A stretch of 48,541 bases of DNA from Zoogloea ramigera. GTDB taxonomy: Bacteria > Pseudomonadota > Gammaproteobacteria > Burkholderiales > Rhodocyclaceae. The DNA is taken from positions 1 to 48,541 of the forward strand of contig NZ_BJNV01000036.1 in NCBI RefSeq assembly GCF_006539865.1. Reading direction: 5' to 3'. The notes under the pieces are model-generated. The model was given only the letters and a program-made list of their open reading frames with translations, made no database searches and had not been told where the DNA came from. Below are positions 9,606-17,058 of this stretch, one piece after another. Position numbers and translations under genes: made by a program. Each line of letters starts with the position of its first letter. Position 1 is the stretch's first letter.

Positions 9606-9994
9606 TGGCCGCGGGCCCGGTCGAGGTAGGCCAGCACCATCAGCAGGCCGGCAAAGCCGAACTCGCGGATCACCTCGATGGGGGAGCGATTGTCGAAGGC
9701 CCGGTTGCGGGTCTTGATCCACGCGTAGGCCAGATCGCGGTCGAGGGGAAACAGCAGGCGCAGGTTCTTGTGGATGGCCAGCAGATGGCCGGCCCGCTCG
9801 AGGGTGTCGCGGCTGCCCGAAATCGGCTCGCCGCGGCGGTAGCGGGCCAGCGCAGCCCGGTTGGTGACCGAGAAGCCCAGGGCGTCGAGCTGCTCCTCGG
9901 TGCTGAGCTTCCAGTGGTCGAACAGCTTCATCAACATGCCGGCAATGGCCTTGCGGTCGATGCTGTCGGTGGCACTGGCGGTTACGGCAAGCAT
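9602..9994 (-). CDS. Xre/MbcA/ParS-type antitoxin (DUF2384)
   Basis: 130 residues. The N-terminal half contains an Xre-like helical domain ([23 protein letters not shown]). The C-terminal half is the toxin-binding DUF2384-type domain, with the typical [21 protein letters not shown] followed by [11 protein letters not shown]. Such antitoxins block the RES active site and repress their own promoter. A GGAGAAGG ribosome-binding site precedes the ATG at 9994, and an AT-rich palindromic region lies just upstream at 10023-10049. Confidence 0.85.
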   Translation of the reverse strand: MLAVTASATDSIDRKAIAGMLMKLFDHWKLSTEEQLDALGFSVTNRAALARYRRGEPISGSRDTLERAGHLLAIHKNLRLLFPLDRDLAYAWIKTRNRAFDNRSPIEVIREFGFAGLLMVLAYLDRARGQ

Positions 9995-10022
9995 GGCCTT
10001 CTCCAGGGACGTCTTGTTTTTA

Positions 10023-10049
10023 TTGTAACTCCTTGAGTTTTACTTACAA
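10023..10049 (-). promoter_or_regulatory. Candidate promoter/operator of the toxin-antitoxin pair
   Basis: TTGTAA and TTACAA form an inverted repeat 15 bases apart, with a smaller ACTC-N3-GAGT repeat inside. It sits 29-55 bp upstream of the antitoxin start in a local AT-rich patch. Autoregulation by the antitoxin is usual for the family; this site is inferred. Confidence 0.45.
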
Positions 10050-10191
10050 CAAAATTTGATTCAACGCCCGGCCAGCGTGGCGACACGCCGGGGCGCCCGT
10101 TGCGAGCGCGGTCACGGGCGGGCGGCCCGCCGCCCGATGCTCGCGGCGCTCCAGCCGGGGGAGTTGCCTTGAGTCGGCCCGGAGCGCACAT

Positions 10192-10225
10192 GGACAAAAG
10201 GCCCCGCAGGGCCTTTTGTCCTTTT
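10192..10225 (-). terminator. Strong terminator downstream of moaD (possibly bidirectional)
   Basis: A perfect 13-bp stem (GGACAAAAGGCCC / GGGCCTTTTGTCC) with a CGCA loop begins 21 bp after the moaD stop. The T-rich arm also works on the + strand, where TTTT follows. Confidence 0.8.
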
Positions 10226-10245
10226 GCCTGGAAGCGGGTCAGCGC

Positions 10246-10494
10246 TCAACCGCCGGTCACCGGCGGAAAGAAAGCCACCTCGTCGCCGCTCTTCACGGCC
10301 ACGCCGAAACCCGCCATCTGCTGATTGACCGCGCAGCGCAGGTTCTTCGCGGTGGCCAGGGCGTCGCGCCCCTGCCCTGCCAGCCAGTCCCGCAGGGCGC
10401 CGACCGTGGCAACGCCGGCTGGCAGCTCGACCTCCTCGCCGCCCATGCCGAGGGCCTCCCGGAGGCCGGCGAAGTACTGGATACGCACACTCAT
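10246..10494 (-). CDS. moaD: Molybdopterin synthase small subunit
   Basis: 82 residues with a ubiquitin-like fold (SVRIQYFAGLREALG at the start) and the C-terminal Gly-Gly that is thiocarboxylated (PPVTGG). MoaD delivers sulfur to precursor Z in molybdopterin synthesis. The ATG at 10494 has GGGAG upstream. It is the last gene of the leftward tor segment, after the small cytochrome and torA, which points to cofactor supply for the TorA enzyme encoded next door. A strong terminator follows. Confidence 0.9.
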   Translation of the reverse strand: MSVRIQYFAGLREALGMGGEEVELPAGVATVGALRDWLAGQGRDALATAKNLRCAVNQQMAGFGVAVKSGDEVAFFPPVTGG

Positions 10495-10584
10495 GGAAAA
10501 ACTCCCTGACAAGTCCGTCTGATCCACCCCGCCGGGCGAGCGGGCCGGGAGATTGTTCTTTACATCACCCAGCCCGCGCATGCC

Positions 10585-10890
10585 TCAGAGGGACAGCACC
10601 CAGCTGGCGAGCTTCTTCGCCTCGTCGTCGGTCACGTTGTTGGGCGGCATCGGCACCGGGCCCCACTTGCCGGAGCCGCCGGCCTTGATCGTCGCGGCGA
10701 GGGCCTCGGCGGCCTTCTTGTCGCCCTTGTACTTCGCGGCGACGTCCTTGTAGGCGGGGCCGACCATCTTGCGCTCGACGGCATGGCAGCCCATGCAGTT
10801 CTTCGATTTGGCGAGCTCCGGGCTGGCAGCAGCCTGGCCGGCGAGGCCCGCGGCGACAAGGACGAAAAGGGCCATGGAGAGGGATTTCAT
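10585..10890 (-). CDS. Small periplasmic class I cytochrome c (c551/c552-like)
   Basis: 101 residues with a Sec signal peptide ending near residue 22. One haem c is bound by CMGCH (Cys32, Cys35, His36), with Met81 in PMPPNN as the likely sixth ligand. The mature size of ~79 residues is typical for soluble c551-type electron carriers. It follows torA on the same strand, separated by a hairpin at 10921-10945, and precedes moaD. With no pentahaem TorC visible, it is a candidate electron donor to the haem domain fused to TorA; that role is inference. Confidence 0.9.
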   Translation of the reverse strand: MKSLSMALFVLVAAGLAGQAAASPELAKSKNCMGCHAVERKMVGPAYKDVAAKYKGDKKAAEALAATIKAGGSGKWGPVPMPPNNVTDDEAKKLASWVLSL

Positions 10891-10920
10891 TGTTGCTTTC
10901 CTTCAGATCTTCACATGAAA

Positions 10921-10945
10921 GAAGCAGGCCACCGCGGCCTGCTTC
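10921..10945 (-). terminator. Hairpin between torA and the cytochrome gene (terminator or attenuator)
   Basis: A perfect 10-bp stem (GAAGCAGGCC / GGCCTGCTTC) around ACCGC, 18 bp after the torA stop. On the minus strand it runs into TTTC. It may lower expression of the downstream cytochrome relative to torA. Confidence 0.6.
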
Positions 10946-10963
10946 GACTGGGTAACTACAGGT

Positions 10964-13624
10964 TTACATCGGGCCGGCGTCCTTGGCGTTGGCCTCCAGG
11001 AACTTCAGGACGATGTCTTTCTCCTGGTCGTTCAGGCCGGCCCGCGGGAACATGCTCTGTGTGATGCCGTGCCACTGCTTCTTGGTGTAGTCGCCCGGCT
11101 CGCGGGGCACGTGGCACAGGGTGCAACGCTCGTAGAACAGCTTTTCACCCGGCGTCATGTTGGCCATCGTGACGCCCTTCAGCTTGGCGGCGCGCTCGAC
11201 CAGCTTCATCCCGGCCACGTTGAGGGCCAGCTTGCCGCTGCGCTCGACGGGCGGCGGGTCGTAGGCCTTGTTCTCGCCCTCGGCATCGGTGCACTTCTTG
11301 AGGCTGGCGATGCAGGTGTTGGCGCTGGTAGCCTGGCTGAGGCCGCTGGAGGCGACGCTGGTGGTGATCATGTTGATCGCCCCGCTGTTGCAGCGGCCGC
11401 GGGAGTCGAGCTGGATCCAGTTGCCCTCCTCGAGGCTGACCACGCCCTTCATGATCTGGTCGGTAACCACCGCGCCAGCGATCAGCGCGCCGCGCTCGTT
11501 GTAGAGCTCCACCAAATCGCCGCTCTTGATTCCGTTGGCAGCGGCGTCTTCGACGCTGATGCGCACATGCTGGCGGCCCTTCACGTTCTCGTACTTGCGC
11601 ACGTCGGCCTGGGCCATCTGGCTATGCACCCGGTTGAAGGGGTGCGGGCTGACCACGTGCACCTGGCCCGCCTTGGCGTTGCCGAGGTATTCGGCCGGCT
11701 CGAGGAATTTCGGGATCGGCGGGCAGTCGGGCACCTTGAAGCTGGCAATCTCGTCGCAGTACAGCTCGATCTTGCCCGACTTGGTGTGCAGCGGGCTCTT
11801 GACCGGGTCGGTGTAGAAATCACCGTGGCGCACCCACTGGCGCATCTTCTCGGGCACCTCGAGATGCACGATGCCCTTCTCCCAGAACTCGGCAAACGGC
11901 ACCTTGGTCTCGGCGTTCTTGTAGGCGTTCTCGAGGATCTGCATCACCGTCTGGCCTTCGGTGAACTGGTAGCCGACACCCATCAGCTCGCCGAGGCGGC
12001 TGAAGATCTCGAAGTCGTCGAGGCTCTCGCCGAAGGGCTGGATCACCTGGCGCATCGCGTAGATCTTGTCGTTGCTGTAGGTGCCGCCGCTGCTGATGTC
12101 GGGGCGCTCCAGCGCCGAGGTGGCCGGCAGCACGATGTCGGCAAAGCGCGACGAGGCGCACCACCACGGGTCCTGGTTGATCACCGTGTGCACCTGCTTG
12201 TTCATGGCCCGGATCAGCTCGTTGGTGTTCTGCTGGTGGGACATGAAGTTGTTGCCGGCGTTGTAGATCAGGCGCGCGTCCGGGTAAGTGTGCACCGCGC
12301 CGTCGCGGGTGTATTTCTTGCCGGGGTTCATCAGCATCTCGCTGATCCGCGAGGCCGGGCAGCGCGCCTTCACCGGGTTGCGGCCCTGGGACAGGCCGAC
12401 CGGCATGGCCTTGGTGGACTGGGGCATGCCGCCGCCGCCGTAATGCCAGCTGAAGCCGACGCCTTCGCCCGGCTTGCCGATCTTGCCCAGCATCGCCGCG
12501 AAGTTGATGATCGCCCAGTGGGTCATCTCGCCGTGGTGGGCGCGCTGCAGCGACCAGGCACCGGCAAACTGGGTGCGCTTGCTGGCAAAGAGCTCGGCCA
12601 GCTCGACGATCCTCTGCGCCGGGATGCCGGTGATCTTGGCGGCCCATTCGGGGGTCTTAGGCGGCGTGCCGTCGGCGTCCTTGCCCAGCAGGTAGGGCAG
12701 GAACTTGTCGAAGCCCACGGTGTACTTGCCCAGGTAGGCCTTGTCGTACTTGCCCGTCGTATAGACGTGGTAGGCCATCGCCAGGAACAGCGCGGTGTCG
12801 GTGTTGGGGATGATCTTCACCCATTCCGAGCCCAGCGCGTTGTCGGTGGGCGTGTATTGCGGGTTGATCGAGATGAACTTGACGCCGCGCTCCTTGATCT
12901 GCTTCCAGCGCGGGAACATCTGGTGGTCAGCCACCGTGTATTCGATTCGGTTGTTCTTCCACGGGTCGCAGCCGATCCACACCACCACCTCGGTATGCTC
13001 GGCGATCACCTCCCAGGCGGTCTGGGGCGAATACACCTCCATGTCGCCGATGATGTGGGGCAGGCTGATCTGCGAGGCGCCGCCCGAATAGTCGCCGGTG
13101 GTCACCGAATGGCCGCCGATCAGGCCGAACAGGCGCCCCTGCAGCACCTGCGGGCGCAGCAGGCCGGCGTGGGACCAGCCGCCGTAGCTCGAGCTGAAAA
13201 GGGCCTCGTTGCCGTTCTTCTCGGCGGTGGTGAGGATGGCGTTGGCGGTGAGGGCCAGGATCTCCTCCCAGGTCACCCGCACAAACGGCTCCTTGCCGCG
13301 CAGATGGGGCTTGGTGTCGCCCATCGGGTTGGCCAGGTAGGACTTGCGGACCATCGGGTACTTCACGCGGCTCTTGTGATAGACGCGGCTGATCAGGCCC
13401 TCGGTGAGCATCTTGGTGGGCATCGCATCGATGCCGGGCAGCGGCTGCATGCCCACCAGCACGCCCTTCTTGACCACCGCCTTGAACGGCCCCCAGTGGC
13501 TCGCGCTGGGGATCACCACCGTGTCGGCACCGAACACCTCGCTCGCGCCGAACCAGCTGAGGCTGCCCGCAGCAACGCTGGTGGCAACGGACGCCTTCAG
13601 AAACTCTCTTCTCGAAACAGCCAT
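10964..13624 (-). CDS. torA: TorA-type molybdoenzyme (TMAO/DMSO reductase family) with C-terminal cytochrome c domain
   Basis: 886 residues. It starts with a Tat signal (S-R-R-E-F-L-K at residues 4-10), so it is folded with molybdenum cofactor before export to the periplasm. The enzyme body belongs to the TorA/DorA/BisC family: SYGGW at 146-150, and Ser180 in TTGDYSGG is the expected Mo ligand. The protein reduces trimethylamine N-oxide or a related N-/S-oxide. After the usual end of the family there is an extra ~60-residue module with CTLCH at about 834-838 and a Met in SMFPRAG, a haem c domain that probably receives electrons directly. The start at 13624 has GGGAG upstream; an ATG 33 bp further upstream is an alternative. 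No torD chaperone or torC quinol dehydrogenase is visible in the window. Confidence 0.9.
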   Translation of the reverse strand: MAVSRREFLKASVATSVAAGSLSWFGASEVFGADTVVIPSASHWGPFKAVVKKGVLVGMQPLPGIDAMPTKMLTEGLISRVYHKSRVKYPMVRKSYLANPMGDTKPHLRGKEPFVRVTWEEILALTANAILTTAEKNGNEALFSSSYGGWSHAGLLRPQVLQGRLFGLIGGHSVTTGDYSGGASQISLPHIIGDMEVYSPQTAWEVIAEHTEVVVWIGCDPWKNNRIEYTVADHQMFPRWKQIKERGVKFISINPQYTPTDNALGSEWVKIIPNTDTALFLAMAYHVYTTGKYDKAYLGKYTVGFDKFLPYLLGKDADGTPPKTPEWAAKITGIPAQRIVELAELFASKRTQFAGAWSLQRAHHGEMTHWAIINFAAMLGKIGKPGEGVGFSWHYGGGGMPQSTKAMPVGLSQGRNPVKARCPASRISEMLMNPGKKYTRDGAVHTYPDARLIYNAGNNFMSHQQNTNELIRAMNKQVHTVINQDPWWCASSRFADIVLPATSALERPDISSGGTYSNDKIYAMRQVIQPFGESLDDFEIFSRLGELMGVGYQFTEGQTVMQILENAYKNAETKVPFAEFWEKGIVHLEVPEKMRQWVRHGDFYTDPVKSPLHTKSGKIELYCDEIASFKVPDCPPIPKFLEPAEYLGNAKAGQVHVVSPHPFNRVHSQMAQADVRKYENVKGRQHVRISVEDAAANGIKSGDLVELYNERGALIAGAVVTDQIMKGVVSLEEGNWIQLDSRGRCNSGAINMITTSVASSGLSQATSANTCIASLKKCTDAEGENKAYDPPPVERSGKLALNVAGMKLVERAAKLKGVTMANMTPGEKLFYERCTLCHVPREPGDYTKKQWHGITQSMFPRAGLNDQEKDIVLKFLEANAKDAGPM

Positions 13625-13690
13625 GACCGCATCTCCCGTAAAGATCGGCTTCGCCATGAAGCCTTCCACGGAGACAAGCTTAGCCACCGG

Positions 13691-13700
13691 CGATGAACAG
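13691..13700 (-). promoter_or_regulatory. Candidate TorR box upstream of torA
   Basis: On the minus strand it reads CTGTTCATCG, matching 8 of 10 bases of the E. coli tor box CTGTTCATAT, and lies 67 bp upstream of the torA start. Confidence 0.45.
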
Positions 13701-13735
13701 TTCGGCACGGTTTCGTAAGCCTGGGCCGCCTTTGT

Positions 13736-13751
13736 GTTAACCGACGTTAAC
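13736..13751. repeat. Paired GTTAAC sites one helical turn apart
   Basis: GTTAAC occurs at 13736-13741 and again at 13746-13751, a 10-bp phase. Both are palindromes in the torA-torF intergenic region. They may be the operator of a second regulator. The rest of 13625-13974 is GC-rich and non-coding. Confidence 0.3.
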
Positions 13752-13885
13752 AGGCCCGCCAACAACCACCGCCGCCCACCCCCGCACGGCCCTGAATCCC
13801 GGCGCCGGCGCGGGGTACACCCACCCCTGGCGCGCCCTCGCCCCATTAACACGATGCGCCCTTGCATTCACGTTTCCGGGGACTG

Positions 13886-13895
13886 CCGTTCATAC
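13886..13895 (+). promoter_or_regulatory. Candidate TorR box upstream of torF
   Basis: CCGTTCATAC matches 8 of 10 bases of CTGTTCATAT and lies 80 bp upstream of the torF start, roughly mirroring the site in front of torA. Confidence 0.45.
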
Positions 13896-13974
13896 CGGAT
13901 CGCCATCATCCGCCCTGAAGCGATTTGCACTGACAGTTCGAATCACCGTCCATCTGACGACCAGGGAGCATCAA

Positions 13975-14724
13975 ATGAAACAGCTTTCCAGACTTGCCAT
14001 CGCCGGCATGGCCGTGGCCCTGACCCACTCCGCCATGGCCGCCGACGACGCCGAGACGCTCTTCGGCGGCACCTTCGGCGCCAACATGAAGTTCGCCACC
14101 GACTACGTCTTCCGCGGCGAATCCGAGACCAACGACGGCCAGATCCCCGCCATCCAGGGCTCGATCACCTGGAGCCACCCGAGCGGCTACTATGCCGGCT
14201 TCTTCGGCTCCACCAACAAGTTCGCCAGCGCCCCCGACATCAGCGCCGTGGTCGGCCCCTACATCGGCAAGACCGGCACCATCAGCGCCGCCGACATCGG
14301 CTACAACGTGATGGTCTTCGACTACCAGTATCCGGGCGCCAACAAGTACAACTACACCGAGCTGTACATGTACGCCTGGAAGCAGTTCGGCGACTTCAAC
14401 CTGAAGTTCGAGGTCACCCCCACCCTCAACGACTGGTTCGGCGTGGACGGCTGGAAGGGCATCAACTACGCCGTCCATCCCAAGATGGCCCTGCCCTACG
14501 GCGTCACCCTCGACGGCAGCTACGGCTACCAGCAGCTCGACGGCACCGGCGCCCAGGGCTGGCACCACTGGAACCTCGGCGTGAGCAAGAAGTTCGTCGG
14601 CCTCACCTTCGATCTGCGCTACCACGACACCGACATCACCTCCGGCCACAAGGTGTATGGCTCGCCGGCTGGCCTGAAGATCTTCGACCAACGCGTCGTG
14701 TTCGCGGTCTCGAAGAGCTTCTGA
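13975..14724 (+). CDS. torF: TorF-family putative outer-membrane porin
   Basis: 249 residues with a Sec signal peptide ending at about residue 22 (SAMA). The mature protein has alternating polar/aromatic beta strands typical of small outer-membrane barrels (YYAGFFGSTNKF, LKFEVTPTLNDWF, YHDTDITSG) and ends in Phe, as outer-membrane proteins usually do. It belongs to the TIGR02001/TorF group, often found beside tor genes in betaproteobacteria. A role in substrate entry through the outer membrane is inferred from that context. The ATG at 13975 has AGGGAG upstream. It diverges from torA across a 350-bp region with two candidate TorR boxes, and moaA follows 68 bp later. Confidence 0.85.
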   Translation: MKQLSRLAIAGMAVALTHSAMAADDAETLFGGTFGANMKFATDYVFRGESETNDGQIPAIQGSITWSHPSGYYAGFFGSTNKFASAPDISAVVGPYIGKTGTISAADIGYNVMVFDYQYPGANKYNYTELYMYAWKQFGDFNLKFEVTPTLNDWFGVDGWKGINYAVHPKMALPYGVTLDGSYGYQQLDGTGAQGWHHWNLGVSKKFVGLTFDLRYHDTDITSGHKVYGSPAGLKIFDQRVVFAVSKSF

Positions 14725-14743
14725 GCGCCCGCCGACTTTCCAC

Positions 14744-14776
14744 CCCGGCCCGAGGCGCAGCGCCCCGGGCCCTTTG
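14744..14776 (+). terminator. Imperfect GC hairpin between torF and moaA
   Basis: GGCCCGAGGCGC can pair imperfectly with GCGCCCCGGGCC, followed by CTTT. It is probably a partial terminator that lets some transcription pass into moaA. Confidence 0.4.
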
Positions 14777-14792
14777 ACCAGACGAGGACGCG

Positions 14793-15764
14793 ATGCTCAT
14801 CGACGGTTCAGGCAGACACATCAGCTATCTCCGGCTGTCCGTCACCGACCGCTGCGACCTGCGCTGCACCTACTGCATGCCCGAAGGTTTCCAGAGCGAC
14901 GACGAACCCCGCGAGTGGCTGAGCTTCGACGAGCTCGAGCGGCTCGCCGGCGTCTTTGCCCGCCAGGGCGTCGAGCACATCCGGCTGACCGGCGGCGAGC
15001 CCCTGCTGCGCCGCAACCTGCCCGAGCTCGCCGCGCGCCTGGCCGCGGTGCCGGGCATCCGCGACCTGTCCCTGTCCACCAACGGCACCCGGCTCGCCGA
15101 GTTCGCCGGCGAGCTGCGGCGCGCCGGCGTGGCGCGGCTCAACGTGAGCCTGGATTCCCTAGACCGCAACCGCGTGGCGCAGATCGCCCGACGCGACGTG
15201 CTGCCGCAGATCCTCGACGGGCTGGAAGCAGCCCGCGGGCTGGGCTTCAGGCAGATCAAGATCAACATGGTCGCGCTGCCCGACACCTCCCACGACGAGA
15301 TCGAGGCAATGACCGAATACTGCATCGCGCGGGGCTTCATCCTGCGCCTGATCGAGACCATGCCGGTCGGCCAGTCCGGCCAGAACGCCGGCTTCATCGA
15401 CCTGCGGCCGGTGATGCAGCGCATGCGCGAACAGTTCGGCCTCATCGACGGCGTGGTGCCCGGCGGCGGGCCGGCGCGCTACCTGGTGTCGCCGGACCGC
15501 AAGTTCAAGATCGGCTTCATCACCGCGATCTCGCAGCACTTCTGCGACACCTGCAACCGCATCCGGCTGGCCGCCAACGGCACCCTGCACCTGTGCCTCG
15601 GCCGCGACGAGGCGGTGGATTTCCGCCAGCTGATGCGCAGCGGCCACAGCGACACCGAGATCCTCGCCGCGCTGCAGGCCGGCCTCGCCCACAAGCCCGC
15701 CCGCCACGACTTCGGCAACACGCAGCACCGCCTCATCCGCATGATGTCCGCCACCGGGGGCTGA
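14793..15764 (+). CDS. moaA: GTP 3',8-cyclase (molybdenum cofactor biosynthesis protein A)
   Basis: 323 residues. A radical-SAM enzyme: the N-terminal cluster motif CDLRCTYCMP binds [4Fe-4S] and SAM. A second C-terminal cluster is provided by FCDTCNRIR and the later Cys in LHLCL. The protein ends in Gly-Gly, which is essential in MoaA. With MoaC it turns GTP into cyclic pyranopterin monophosphate, the first step of molybdopterin synthesis. GAGGA precedes the ATG. Its position inside the tor locus, with moaD on the other side, suggests dedicated cofactor supply when TorA is induced. Confidence 0.95.
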   Translation: MLIDGSGRHISYLRLSVTDRCDLRCTYCMPEGFQSDDEPREWLSFDELERLAGVFARQGVEHIRLTGGEPLLRRNLPELAARLAAVPGIRDLSLSTNGTRLAEFAGELRRAGVARLNVSLDSLDRNRVAQIARRDVLPQILDGLEAARGLGFRQIKINMVALPDTSHDEIEAMTEYCIARGFILRLIETMPVGQSGQNAGFIDLRPVMQRMREQFGLIDGVVPGGGPARYLVSPDRKFKIGFITAISQHFCDTCNRIRLAANGTLHLCLGRDEAVDFRQLMRSGHSDTEILAALQAGLAHKPARHDFGNTQHRLIRMMSATGG

Positions 15765-15809
15765 ACGCCCCGCCACCGCAACCAACCCTCTCAGGCAAGG
15801 AATCAAAAA

Positions 15810-15983
15810 ATGGGCAGTTTTTCAGTTTGGCACTGGCTGATCGTGCTGGTGATCGTGATGCTGGTCTTCGGCACCAAGAAGCTGCGCAACATGGGCGAAG
15901 ACCTGGGCGGCGCCGTCAAGGGCTTCCGGGACGGCATGAAGGAGGCCGAGGCCACCGCCCAGCTCGACAAACCGGGCAGCTGA
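15810..15983 (+). CDS. tatA: Twin-arginine translocase TatA/TatE subunit
   Basis: 57 residues. A short periplasmic start is followed by one membrane helix ([15 protein letters not shown]), the [20 protein letters not shown] hinge and amphipathic helix that define TatA, and a short charged tail. It forms the Tat export pore. AAGGA lies upstream of the ATG. It is shorter than most housekeeping TatA proteins, nearer to TatE. Encoded between moaA and torT, it is probably expressed with the Tat-exported TorA. It converges with torT, with only 18 bp between stops. Confidence 0.92.
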   Translation: MGSFSVWHWLIVLVIVMLVFGTKKLRNMGEDLGGAVKGFRDGMKEAEATAQLDKPGS

Positions 15984-16001
15984 GCGCCGGCCCCGCGCAG
16001 C

Positions 16002-17048
16002 TCAGCGCGGCGGGTAGCGGAACTGGGGCGTGAAGGTGGGCGGCGGCATCGACTCATCGAGGTCGAGGTGGGGCAGGCTGCGGCGGTCCACCAGCCGGAT
16101 CACCGGCCCCATGTGCCGCGCGTAGCGCCGCCCTTCCAGCAGCTCCACCGCCTGATCCACCGACAGCCGCCCCTGCAGCACCGGCGAATCGGTGGGCGCA
16201 GCCATGATCTTGCCGCGCACGATGCCCCGATAGACACCCGGCGTGAAGTAGGTGGACAGCACCCCGATGTCGCCCGCCCGACCGCCCGGCCCGCCCTCTG
16301 GCTGGCGCCCCCGCAGCACCCCTACCGCCGCCTCGGCCATCATCGCGTTACCCACCAGGTAGCGCACCTCGGGGTGGGCATCGAGGGCCTCCTGGACGAG
16401 GTCGCGCTGCACCGTCTTGTCCGTGTCGCCCCAGCCGGTGCTGACGATGGCGATCGGGCTGTCGCGGATCGCGTCGCGGAAGCCCTTGTCCACAAACGGC
16501 ACCCAGCCGGCGTCCCGCGGCCCGGGGAACCAGGCGATCGGCACCCTGGCCTGGCCCGGGTGGGGCAGCCCGGCCAGATACTCGCCGACCTGCCGCCCCA
16601 TGTCGTACCACGACACTCCCACCTTGGCGGCGAGGCCCGCGTCAGCGATGTCGTTGACGGTGGCCAGCACCGGCTTCTTGCGGCTCACGTCGCGCAGCAG
16701 ATCCGACAGCCCGTCGAAGGACACCGTGCCCAGGATCATCGCATCCATGTCGGCCGCCTCGGCGCAGGCCTGGAGCAGGCTGCGCTGGCGCTCCAGGTTG
16801 GGGTAGCCACCGGCCTCGAGCACCTGCATGTGCACGCCGAGCCGCCGGGCCTCGTCGATCATCCCGTAGTTGACCGCCAGCCAGTAGGCGTCCTTCAGGT
16901 GGGGCACCACCACACACAGCTTCCAGGCCCGGCGGGCCTTGGCCGGCGGAGCGTAGGGCTGCCGCGTGGCGGGGCTGGCATAGGAGAACGGCGGCTCCCA
17001 GCGCAGGACTTCCGCCGCCCGGGCGAGCGGCGCCAGGGTTGAAAGCAT
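16002..17048 (-). CDS. torT: TorT periplasmic TMAO-binding protein, with truncated signal peptide
   Basis: 348 residues. A periplasmic binding protein of the TorT group: RAWKLCVVVPHLKDAYW and VLEAGGYPNLERQ align by eye with E. coli TorT. TorT binds TMAO and presents it to the sensor TorS. The only plausible start, the ATG at 17048, leaves just 11-12 residues (MLSTLAPLARAA) before the mature protein, too short for a signal peptide; E. coli TorT has 18. There is no ribosome-binding site. The bases immediately upstream are coding sequence for torS on the other strand, with 10 bp between the two frames and no room for a promoter. The 5' end is therefore missing through deletion or assembly error, and export and function are doubtful as drawn. 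Confidence 0.85.
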   Translation of the reverse strand: MLSTLAPLARAAEVLRWEPPFSYASPATRQPYAPPAKARRAWKLCVVVPHLKDAYWLAVNYGMIDEARRLGVHMQVLEAGGYPNLERQRSLLQACAEAADMDAMILGTVSFDGLSDLLRDVSRKKPVLATVNDIADAGLAAKVGVSWYDMGRQVGEYLAGLPHPGQARVPIAWFPGPRDAGWVPFVDKGFRDAIRDSPIAIVSTGWGDTDKTVQRDLVQEALDAHPEVRYLVGNAMMAEAAVGVLRGRQPEGGPGGRAGDIGVLSTYFTPGVYRGIVRGKIMAAPTDSPVLQGRLSVDQAVELLEGRRYARHMGPVIRLVDRRSLPHLDLDESMPPPTFTPQFRYPPR

Positions 17049-17058
17049 CAGCGCGCTG

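Noticed and set aside
11069-13696. An 875-codon open frame on the plus strand
   Set aside because: Antisense to torA, whose Mo-binding Ser and haem motif are clear; the translation is His/Val/Leu-rich without domains.
13625-13867. N-terminal extension of TorA in frame
   Set aside because: The Tat motif and a GGGAG site define the start at 13624; the upstream codons are not family-like and overlap the candidate TorR box.
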